Below are positions 16,830 to 23,491 of a DNA stretch of 34,062 nt, in pieces. Under the pieces are notes generated by a model. It was not told where the DNA came from. It worked only from the letters and a program-made list of their open reading frames with translations, and searched no databases. Numbering within the stretch: position 1 is the first letter of the stretch; each line of letters begins with the position of its first letter. Both the position numbers and the translations under genes were made by a program. The DNA is from Hyphomicrobiaceae bacterium (GTDB lineage Bacteria > Pseudomonadota > Alphaproteobacteria > Rhizobiales > Hyphomicrobiaceae). The stretch is taken from assembly GCA_008933705.1 (NCBI GenBank), contig WBUN01000054.1, positions 1 through 34,062 on the forward strand, written 5' to 3'.

Positions 16830-17834
16830 GTGCGTGCGCTCCTTCCGCGCCTTGCACTGGTCCTGGTGCTGGCATTGGCGGCGCTCTTGGCCGCGCTGAA
16901 CCGTGAGCGGCTGGATGCAGCCGCGCTGGCGGACTGGGTCGCAGGCCTGGGCATGTGGGCGCCGCTCATCTTTGCGACGCTGTTTGCGTCGGGAACCGTG
17001 CTGTTCCTTCCCGGAGCTGTTTTCGGCCTTGCCGGCGGCGCGCTGTTTGGGCCGTTCCTCGGCAGTATCATCAATCTGGCTGGCGCCACGCTCGGTGCGA
17101 CGCTGGCCTTCTTCATCGCCCGTTACCTTGCCGCCGACTGGGTGAGCCGCCAAGCCGGCGGCCGGTTGAAGCAGCTCGTCGATGGAGTCGACGCGGAAGG
17201 CTGGCGCTTCGTGGCATTCGTGCGGCTTGTTCCGCTCTTCCCCTTCAATCTGTCGAACTACGCGCTTGGGCTCACGCGCATACCGGCCACCCACTACATC
17301 CTGGCATCGCTCCTTGCGATGGCACCGGGCACATTCGCCTATACGTGGCTTGGATACGCCGGCCGCGAGGCGCTGGCCGGCGAAGCAAGCGCCATTCGCT
17401 TCGGGCTCCTCGGCCTCGGGGTGCTGGCGGCAATCCTCGTGCTGCCGCGGCTCATCGGCCGGCTTCGGGAATCGGCGGACTGGATCGAGGCAGATGAGCT
17501 GAAGCGCCGGCTCGATGCCGGCGAACCGGTGGTGATCGTCGATGTGCGTGGGCCGGATGAGTTTACCGGCGAGCTCGGCCATATTCGCGCGGCGCGCAAT
17601 CTGCCGCTGCCGGAACTCGAGCGCCGGATCGGCGAGCTGATGGCCTTCCAGGCCGTCCCGCTCGTGCTCGTGTGCCGGACCGACCGGCGCTCGGCGAACG
17701 CCGCATCTGTCTTCCGGGCGGCAGGCTTCAAGCACGTCGCCGTGCTGCGTCAAGGCATGGTCCGCTGGAACCGGCGCGCCCTGCCGATTGAGCGACACCC
17801 TGTTGCGCAAGAAGCTGGAGGGAAACCGACGTGA
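16830..17834 (+). CDS. TVP38/TMEM64 (DedA-like) membrane protein fused to a rhodanese domain
   Basis: A 334-residue fusion. Residues about 1-210 are a TVP38/TMEM64 'SNARE-associated' membrane domain ('LFLPGAVFGLAGGALFGPFLGSIINLAGATLGA', 'FVRLVPLFPFNLSNYALGLTRI'). Residues about 215-325 are a rhodanese domain with the active-site loop C282-R-T-D-R-R-S. Rhodaneses carry sulfane sulfur on that cysteine. DedA/TVP38 proteins are transporters or lipid scramblases, and a DedA protein has been linked to selenite uptake. The GTG at 16830, just after the desaturase stop, is the start; the longer open frame overlaps that gene. Its stop overlaps the DsrE start by four bases, suggesting a membrane-to-carrier sulfur or selenium relay (inference). 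Confidence 0.9.
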   Translation: MRALLPRLALVLVLALAALLAALNRERLDAAALADWVAGLGMWAPLIFATLFASGTVLFLPGAVFGLAGGALFGPFLGSIINLAGATLGATLAFFIARYLAADWVSRQAGGRLKQLVDGVDAEGWRFVAFVRLVPLFPFNLSNYALGLTRIPATHYILASLLAMAPGTFAYTWLGYAGREALAGEASAIRFGLLGLGVLAAILVLPRLIGRLRESADWIEADELKRRLDAGEPVVIVDVRGPDEFTGELGHIRAARNLPLPELERRIGELMAFQAVPLVLVCRTDRRSANAASVFRAAGFKHVAVLRQGMVRWNRRALPIERHPVAQEAGGKPT

Positions 17835-18184
17835 AGACCCTGTTCATCATCAATGACCCGCCGTACGGCACGGAACGTGTCTACAATGCACTCAGGCTGG
17901 CGCCCGCTCTCGCCAAGAAGGACCCTGGGCATGAGGTGACCGTATTTCTCATGGCCGATTCCGTACTCGCGGCCAAAGCCAACCAGAAGACGCCTGAGGG
18001 TTTCTATAACGTCGAGCGGATGCTCAAACGGGTCATCGCAGGCAAGGGGCAGGTGCTTCTCTGCGGCACCTGCATGGACGCGCGGGGCATCACCGAAGCG
18101 GAGCTCATGGAGGGTGCTCGCCGCAGCACGATGGATGAGCTTGCTGCCGCTACCATTGCGGCGGACAAAGTGCTCGTATTCTAG
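17831..18184 (+). CDS. DsrE/DsrF-like sulfur-carrier protein
   Basis: A 117-residue DsrE-family protein. The N-terminal strand 'KTLFIINDPPYGTERVYNALRLA' and 'VTVFLMADSVLAA' are typical. The segment 'QVLLCGTCMDARGI' places Cys78 and Cys81 where DsrE-type sulfurtransferases carry persulfide. Such proteins receive sulfane sulfur from rhodaneses or cysteine desulfurases. It starts with GTG overlapping the stop of the TVP38-rhodanese gene (GTGA) and ends two bases before the cysteine desulfurase gene. That tight packing between a rhodanese fusion and a desulfurase supports a carrier role. Some DsrE relatives are instead structural or of unknown function. Confidence 0.88.
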   Translation: MKTLFIINDPPYGTERVYNALRLAPALAKKDPGHEVTVFLMADSVLAAKANQKTPEGFYNVERMLKRVIAGKGQVLLCGTCMDARGITEAELMEGARRSTMDELAAATIAADKVLVF

Positions 18185-18186
18185 CC

Positions 18187-19314
18187 ATGCGACCGATCTA
18201 TCTCGACTACAACGCCAGCACGCCCATCGACCCTTCGGTCGCCGCGGCGATGCGGCCGTTCCTCGAAACGGCCTACGGCAATCCCTCGAGCGGCCACTGG
18301 GCTGGCAAGCCGGCACGCGAGGCGGTGGAGAATGCCCGCAGGCAGATCGCCGAGCTGTTGGGAGCCTCGGCTGCCGAGATCGTCTTCACCAGCGGAGGCA
18401 GTGAAGCCAACAATCATGCTCTCAAGGGGGTCGCGTTTGCGCTCCGCAACAAGGGCGATCATATCGTCACATCGACGGTCGAGCACCCGGCGATCCTCGG
18501 CCCCTGCGCGTTCCTGAGTCAACTTGGCTATCGGATCACGCAAGTGCCGGTCGACCCCTTCGGCCGCGTAGATCCTGACGACATCCAGCGCGCCATCACG
18601 CCAAAGACCATCCTCGTCAGCCTCATGCACGCCAACAACGAGGTGGGCACGATCGAGCCGATCGCAGAGGCAAGCCGCATCACGCGAGAGCACGGCATCA
18701 TCTTTCACACGGATGCGGCGCAGTCCGTCGGCAAGATCGACACCAACGTGGACCTCCTGGGCGTCGACCTGCTCACGATCGCCGGCCACAAGCTCTACGC
18801 GCCAAAGGGCATCGGCGCGCTCTATGTACGCCATGGGACGCCCCTCGAGCCGCTCATTCATGGCGCCGGCCATGAGGGCGGCAGGCGTGCAGGAACGGAA
18901 AGCGCTCTGCTTGCCGTCGCGCTCGGGGCGGCGGCGAGCCTCGCGCGGGACTTGAGCGCGATGGAACGCGTCCGCACGCTTCGGAACCGTTTCTGGGAGG
19001 CGCTGCAGAGCCGCTACGGCGAGCGGGTTGCTCTCAACGGGCACCCCGAGCAGCGACTGCCGAACACGCTCAACATCTCTTTCGTTGGCAAGGTCGGCGC
19101 CGAGGTGCTGGCCCGGCTCGACGGGGTGGCGGCCTCGACCGGCTCGGCCTGCCACAGCGGCCGGATCGAGCTCTCGCCCGTGCTGAAGGCCATGAAGGTG
19201 CCACCCGAGGTGGGCATGGGCGCCGTGCGCTTCAGTCTGGGACGCAGCACAACGCAGCAGGATATCGATGCCGTTGTGGAGAAGATCGACAGCGCCATGA
19301 CGGCGATGGCGTAA
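18187..19314 (+). CDS. Cysteine desulfurase (NifS/IscS-like, class V aminotransferase fold)
   Basis: A 375-residue PLP enzyme of normal family length. 'YLDYNASTPIDP' begins the fold, 'GSEANNHAL' and the 'HANNEVGTI' region follow, 'HTDAAQSVGK' holds the Asp that contacts the pyridine ring, and 'TIAGHKLYAPKGIGAL' carries the PLP lysine (Lys202). The active cysteine is Cys322 in 'STGSACHSG'. Enzymes of this type release sulfur from cysteine, or selenium from selenocysteine, as a persulfide/perselenide. No IscU, SufE or IscA is nearby, so iron-sulfur assembly is not the obvious role. The neighbours (DsrE, rhodanese, and SelD further on) suggest supply of sulfur or selenium to a dedicated pathway. 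Confidence 0.95.
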   Translation: MRPIYLDYNASTPIDPSVAAAMRPFLETAYGNPSSGHWAGKPAREAVENARRQIAELLGASAAEIVFTSGGSEANNHALKGVAFALRNKGDHIVTSTVEHPAILGPCAFLSQLGYRITQVPVDPFGRVDPDDIQRAITPKTILVSLMHANNEVGTIEPIAEASRITREHGIIFHTDAAQSVGKIDTNVDLLGVDLLTIAGHKLYAPKGIGALYVRHGTPLEPLIHGAGHEGGRRAGTESALLAVALGAAASLARDLSAMERVRTLRNRFWEALQSRYGERVALNGHPEQRLPNTLNISFVGKVGAEVLARLDGVAASTGSACHSGRIELSPVLKAMKVPPEVGMGAVRFSLGRSTTQQDIDAVVEKIDSAMTAMA

Positions 19315-19319
19315 CTGCC

Positions 19320-20039
19320 ATGTCGGCGGGATCGCCCGAGGCCCTGCCCGAGCTGCCCGAGGCATACCGCCGGTGGAGAGCGAGCCGCCTTGGTCAAACC
19401 ACCGATGCCCTTGAGGAACGACTGATCCTCGAGCTGGCGGCACCAGTCCAGGGCCTGCGTGTGCTGGACGTCGGCTGCGGCGATGCAATGCTCCTGACCG
19501 CGCTGGCTGGAAAGGGCGCGTCGGCGACTGGCGTCGACGCCAGCCCGGCGATGCTGTCGGGTGGGCGAGCGAAAGCCAAGGCCGCCGGCCTGGACATCGC
19601 CTTCGTCGGGGGCGACGCCGAAGCGCTCCCGTTCCCTGACGCTGCGTTCGACACGGCGACAGCCATCGCAGTGCTGTGCTTTGTGCCGGACGCCGAGCGC
19701 GCGGTGCGTGAGATCGCCCGCGTGCTGAGGCCCGGGGGGCGTCTCGTCATCGGTGAGCTGGGGCGACACTCGCTGTGGGCGGCGAAGCGCAGGATCAGCG
19801 GCTGGCTGGGCTCGGACACTTGGCGCAAGGCGAGGTTCAGGTCTACGACCGAGCTTCGCGGCATCGTCGAAGCTTCCGGGCTTTCCATCGAATCGGTGCG
19901 CGGCGCCGTGTTCTATCCGCCGTTCGCGTGGTGCGCTCAACTCATGTCGCCGATCGACCTTTGGCTGGGCCGACAGATGACATTCGGTGCAGCATTCATC
20001 GCTATAGCCGCCGTCAAATCCGACTCGCCATCGCATTGA
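19320..20039 (+). CDS. Class I SAM-dependent methyltransferase
   Basis: A 239-residue methyltransferase. Motif I is 'VLDVGCGDAMLLTALAGKG', then 'GVDASPAM', 'GGDAEALPFPDAAFDTATAIAVLCFV' and 'EIARVLRPGGRLVIGEL'. It is UbiE/type 11-like. The substrate is unknown. It starts five bases after the cysteine desulfurase stop and is the last gene of that operon, so a thiol, selenol or metalloid acceptor is conceivable, but nothing in the sequence fixes this. It is convergent with the SQR-like gene; the 81 bases between them show no clear terminator. Confidence 0.88.
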   Translation: MSAGSPEALPELPEAYRRWRASRLGQTTDALEERLILELAAPVQGLRVLDVGCGDAMLLTALAGKGASATGVDASPAMLSGGRAKAKAAGLDIAFVGGDAEALPFPDAAFDTATAIAVLCFVPDAERAVREIARVLRPGGRLVIGELGRHSLWAAKRRISGWLGSDTWRKARFRSTTELRGIVEASGLSIESVRGAVFYPPFAWCAQLMSPIDLWLGRQMTFGAAFIAIAAVKSDSPSH

Positions 20040-20120
20040 GGCAAGCACACGCCCCGCGCCTTCACGCCGTCCCTCTCTGCAATGGCCTTTGAGCAGGCGC
20101 AGAGCGCCGCATGACCAAGT

Positions 20121-21401
20121 TCAAGCCGCGGGCTCTTTCAGCTTGTGCAAGCTGAGCAGGCTCATGATTGTCTTCTCGTAGTAAGGCTCGCTCTGCCCTT
20201 TGCGGACCTTGTGAAGGAAGTACTTCTCGAAGGCGACCTTGGCGTAGTGCACCCATTTTCCTTCGCTGGACCAGTTGACGTTGCGCGGCGGATTCTGCGG
20301 CTGGGCAATGAACGCAACGCCGCGATCACCAAAGTCGGCAAGGCAGAAGGCATTCCAGGTCGGAACACTCGACGGCTCCTGGCCCGTGAGCAGGCTGGCG
20401 ATGTTGCGTGTCGCAGCCGAAACCATGCTCTCGATCATGTAACCTGTCTTGGGCACGCCGGTTGCAACGGGGGTTTGCTCAAGCGGCGCAATAGCAATGC
20501 ACACGCCAACGCCAAAGACGTTGGGGTATCTGGCATTGCGCTGATGCTTGTCGACGATGACGAAGCCGCGCGGATTGACGAGCCCCTCCAGCCCTCTGAT
20601 CGCGGCTATACCGCGGAAGGCCGGCAGCATCATGGAATACTTGAAGGCGAGCTCGTGCTTCTTCTTCTCGACGCCGTCGTCACCCAGCTCGGTGACATGC
20701 ATCCTGCCGACCTCGACCTTGTCAACCTTGGCATTCGTGATCCAGCGGATGTGGCGCTGCCGCAATTCGGATTCGAGCAGGCTCTTGGTGTCGCCGACGC
20801 CGCCGAGCCCGAGGTGGCCGATGTAGGGCTCGGCCGTGACGAAGGTCATGGGCACGCGGTCGCGGATCTTCCGCCGGCGCAGCTCCTTGTCCATGATCAT
20901 GGCGTATTCATAGGCGGGGCCGTAGCAGGATGCGCCCTGCACCGCGCCGACCACAATGGGACCGGGGTCCTTGCAGAACGCCTCCCAGGCGACAGCGGCC
21001 TTGGTCGCATGATCGACGGTGCACACCGATTCCGTGTGGCCGTCGGGACCAAGACCAGCCACCTCGTCGAAAGCAAGCTCCGGCCCGGACGCGATAGCCA
21101 GATAGTCGTAGTCGATGAAGCGCCCGTCGGCCAGCTCGAGGCGGTTCTCCGTTGGGTGCAGGCGCTTTGCAGCTTGTGCAATGAAATCGATGCCGAATTT
21201 CGCCATCAGAGGTGCCAGTTCGACGACGATATCCTGCTTCGTGCGCCAGCCGACACCCACCCATGGATTGGATGGCGTGAACTGGAAGTACGGGTTGTTG
21301 TTGATGAGCGTGATCCGGTCATCAGCACCAACGACCGTCCTCAACTCGTAGGTCATGGAAATGCCGCCAATGCCGGCACCGAGCACAACGATGTGGGCCA
21401 T
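20121..21401 (-). CDS. Sulfide:quinone oxidoreductase-like flavoprotein
   Basis: A 426-residue FAD-dependent oxidoreductase. The N-terminal Rossmann motif is 'IVVLGAGIGGISMTYEL', followed by 'YLAIASGPEL' and 'NVFGVGVCIAI'. Cys127, Cys159 and Cys353 lie at spacings close to those of the three catalytic cysteines of Acidithiobacillus SQR. A C-terminal amphipathic segment could bind the membrane. SQR oxidises sulfide to polysulfide and reduces quinone. I chose the ATG at 21401, with AGGGGA upstream; the frame is open to 21503, but the extra residues are not family-like. Neighbouring rhodanese, DsrE and DoxD genes agree with sulfane-sulfur metabolism. A flavocytochrome c-like or selenide-related use is an alternative. 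Confidence 0.88.
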   Translation of the reverse strand: MAHIVVLGAGIGGISMTYELRTVVGADDRITLINNNPYFQFTPSNPWVGVGWRTKQDIVVELAPLMAKFGIDFIAQAAKRLHPTENRLELADGRFIDYDYLAIASGPELAFDEVAGLGPDGHTESVCTVDHATKAAVAWEAFCKDPGPIVVGAVQGASCYGPAYEYAMIMDKELRRRKIRDRVPMTFVTAEPYIGHLGLGGVGDTKSLLESELRQRHIRWITNAKVDKVEVGRMHVTELGDDGVEKKKHELAFKYSMMLPAFRGIAAIRGLEGLVNPRGFVIVDKHQRNARYPNVFGVGVCIAIAPLEQTPVATGVPKTGYMIESMVSAATRNIASLLTGQEPSSVPTWNAFCLADFGDRGVAFIAQPQNPPRNVNWSSEGKWVHYAKVAFEKYFLHKVRKGQSEPYYEKTIMSLLSLHKLKEPAA

Positions 21402-21499
21402 TGCCGTCCCCTGCCAGAGTGTTTCAGCCCCCACTGCCTCCCGCGCCGCCCTTGCTTGTTTCCATAGCCCTGCAAGGGGGCCTGCCGCGTTGATCAGCA

Positions 21500-22597
21500 T
21501 CAATCTGGCGCACCTCCGCGCTCTCTCGTCCGCGCTTCCTCGTGCCGGTGCGTATGATGCATGTCCGGAACATGGCGATGCCTGTGGACGAGCCGTTCAT
21601 GGCAATGCCGGTGCGTGTGCGGTTCGCCAGGCGGGTCGTCTGGTCCATGCGCGTGCTGGTGATGTACATCATGCACGTGCGGATGGCTGTGCTCCATGGG
21701 CTGGTGGACGTGCACGTGCTCATGCTCCTCGGTCAGATGCAGCCAGACGCCCGCGGCCATGAGCAGCCCCGCGATGACAAGCTGCACGGTGACAGGTTCA
21801 CGCAGGAACACGGCGGCTGCAATGGCACCGATGAACGGTGCCGTCGAGAAATAAGCCCCCGTCCGCGCCGCCCCCAAATGGCGCAGCGCGATGACGAACA
21901 ATGCAAGGCTCAGTCCGTAGCCGAGGAACCCCACGATTCCTGCCAGCAGCACAGCCGAGAAACCCGGCAGACCGCCGCCTGCGAGCAGGCCAAGAGCCAC
22001 ATTGACCGGGCCGGCAATGAGCCCCTTGAACTCGACGATCTGGAGCGGATCGGCAAGCGAGACTTTGCGCGTCAGGTTGTTGTCGAGCCCCCAAGCGGCA
22101 CAAGCACCGATGATGGCCAGCGGTCCCAACAGGCCCGAATGAGCCGGCTGGCCGGACCATGCCAGCACCGCGGCACCGGCGACGAGGCAGGCCATACCCA
22201 GTGCAATGCGCCGATCAAAGTTCTCATGAAAGATGAACCACGCCATCAGGGCAGTCGCGACACCTTCCAGTGTCAGCAGCAGCGAAGCGGTCGCCGCCTC
22301 GCTGCGGGCCAGCCCCGCCATCAGCAAGACAGGGCCGATCACACCGCCGGCCGCGACCGCACCCGCAAGCCACGGGATGTCCGCGCGTTGCAGCGGAACT
22401 TCCGGAGGGCCCGCCCGCACCACGAGCAATGAATGCCCGATACGGCGCAGAAGGGCGATGCCCAGACCGGCGCCGCAATAGAGCAAGCCGGCGAGCACAA
22501 TCGGGTCGATAGCGCCGAGAAGCGCCTTGGCTGCCGGCGTGGAGACGCCAAAGAGAGCGGCCGACAAGAGAGCAAGGACAACGGCTTGATGCGGCAT
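21500..22597 (-). CDS. EamA/DMT-family transporter with histidine-rich C-terminal tail
   Basis: A 365-residue protein with two EamA repeats and about ten transmembrane helices over residues 1-290 ('LLSAALFGVSTPAAKALLG', 'LLLTLEGVATALMAWFIFHE', 'GACAAWGLDNNLTRKVSL', 'RTGAYFSTAPFIGAIAAAVFLREP'). The last 75 residues hold about 23 histidines as HxH repeats ('EEHEHVHVH', 'HSHPHVH', 'HTHRHCH', 'HRHRH'). Similar tails occur in other DMT transporters of metal-rich or soil proteobacteria, from memory. The tail probably binds a divalent metal, either as a sensor or a buffer. The transported substrate is unknown. It lies 98 bp upstream of the SQR-like gene in the same direction; the ribosome site is weak. 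Confidence 0.9.
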   Translation of the reverse strand: MPHQAVVLALLSAALFGVSTPAAKALLGAIDPIVLAGLLYCGAGLGIALLRRIGHSLLVVRAGPPEVPLQRADIPWLAGAVAAGGVIGPVLLMAGLARSEAATASLLLTLEGVATALMAWFIFHENFDRRIALGMACLVAGAAVLAWSGQPAHSGLLGPLAIIGACAAWGLDNNLTRKVSLADPLQIVEFKGLIAGPVNVALGLLAGGGLPGFSAVLLAGIVGFLGYGLSLALFVIALRHLGAARTGAYFSTAPFIGAIAAAVFLREPVTVQLVIAGLLMAAGVWLHLTEEHEHVHVHQPMEHSHPHVHDVHHQHAHGPDDPPGEPHTHRHCHERLVHRHRHVPDMHHTHRHEEARTRERGGAPD

Positions 22598-22837
22598 GCC
22601 TGGAGGTTACTGCGGGATATCGACTGCAGCCAATGGAACCTGACATCCGGCAAGGGGACGCCGCTTTGTATCATGCCTGACCGGCTGATCTCGCAGGCGC
22701 GACGATCATAGCGATCGGCGTCATCACGTTGGGGCCGCTTCTCGCGCAGCTCCCCCTCCTTCCCAGCGACAGGCCCGGCACGCGCCTGCCCTCGCCCCAA
22801 CCGCAGTCGAAGCTGAAATCTCGCCAACGGCGGGATC
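22598..22837. other. Intergenic stretch with no recognised gene
   Basis: These 240 bases lie between the end of the DoxD gene and the start of the EamA gene. No clear promoter, terminator or conserved motif was recognised. Frames crossing it are shadows of the DoxD gene. Confidence 0.5.
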
Positions 22838-23491
22838 TCAGGTCGCCTTCCGGTACAGACGGGCCAGAAGTCCCTCCCCGGCAAACGGACCAAACGGCGC
22901 ACGGGCGATCAAGGCGTCGAGGCCGAGGCTCTTGCCGGCGTTGTTGAGGACAAAGAACCCCTGCACGAAAATGAGGAAGATATAGAGCCACGGCCATTCC
23001 GCCGGGTGCAGGTAGAGTCCCAGCCACAGGTGGGCCACGAACAGCATGCCGATCACGCCCATCGGCCGCACGAGGAAGCCCAGGATGAAGGCAATCGCCA
23101 GCGACAGCTCCGTCAGGAAGACCAGCGGGTTGATGACCGGCAGGAGCGGTATGAAGATATTCGTCGCGATCCACCTGTGAAAGCCGAACGCCGCATTCTC
23201 TCCCAGGGCCTTGGCCCAACCCTCGAAACCTCCCGACACCGGCAGCGGCAGCTTCCAGAGAGAACCCTGAAACCACATGATGCCAATCATGACGCGCATG
23301 AACCAGGTGGCCAGATGCTCCTTTGCGCGCTGCGCCGGATCCTGCTGCCAGTTCCTGTACGCGATCCAGATGCTGGCAAGGAGAAGCGCGAGGAACAGAA
23401 CGGTCAGCAGCCAACCGACGCCGCTGTTCTCATGGTCGCTGGTGTTGCCTATCAGAAACAGCCAGGCGTCATAGAACGGGTTGGTGCGCAC
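22838..23491 (-). CDS. DoxD-like (thiosulfate:quinone oxidoreductase small-subunit type) membrane protein
   Basis: A 217-residue membrane protein with about four to five transmembrane helices. The segments 'LATWFMRVMIGIMWFQGSLWKLP', 'NPLVFLTELSLAIAFILGFLVRP' and 'MLFVAHLWLGLYLHP' are typical of the TQO small subunit DoxD family. DoxD with DoxA oxidises thiosulfate to tetrathionate in Acidianus; many bacterial members are unassigned and no DoxA is visible here. I chose the GTG at 23489-23491, with GGAGGAG seven bases upstream, overlapping the selD fusion by 23 bases. The overlap means it is translated with the selenophosphate synthetase. Confidence 0.85.
   Translation of the reverse strand: MRTNPFYDAWLFLIGNTSDHENSGVGWLLTVLFLALLLASIWIAYRNWQQDPAQRAKEHLATWFMRVMIGIMWFQGSLWKLPLPVSGGFEGWAKALGENAAFGFHRWIATNIFIPLLPVINPLVFLTELSLAIAFILGFLVRPMGVIGMLFVAHLWLGLYLHPAEWPWLYIFLIFVQGFFVLNNAGKSLGLDALIARAPFGPFAGEGLLARLYRKAT

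Noticed and set aside
15547-16875. 442-codon minus-strand open frame opposite the SHOCT and desaturase-like genes
   Set aside because: Opposite strand of two genes with clear family signatures; no own domain.
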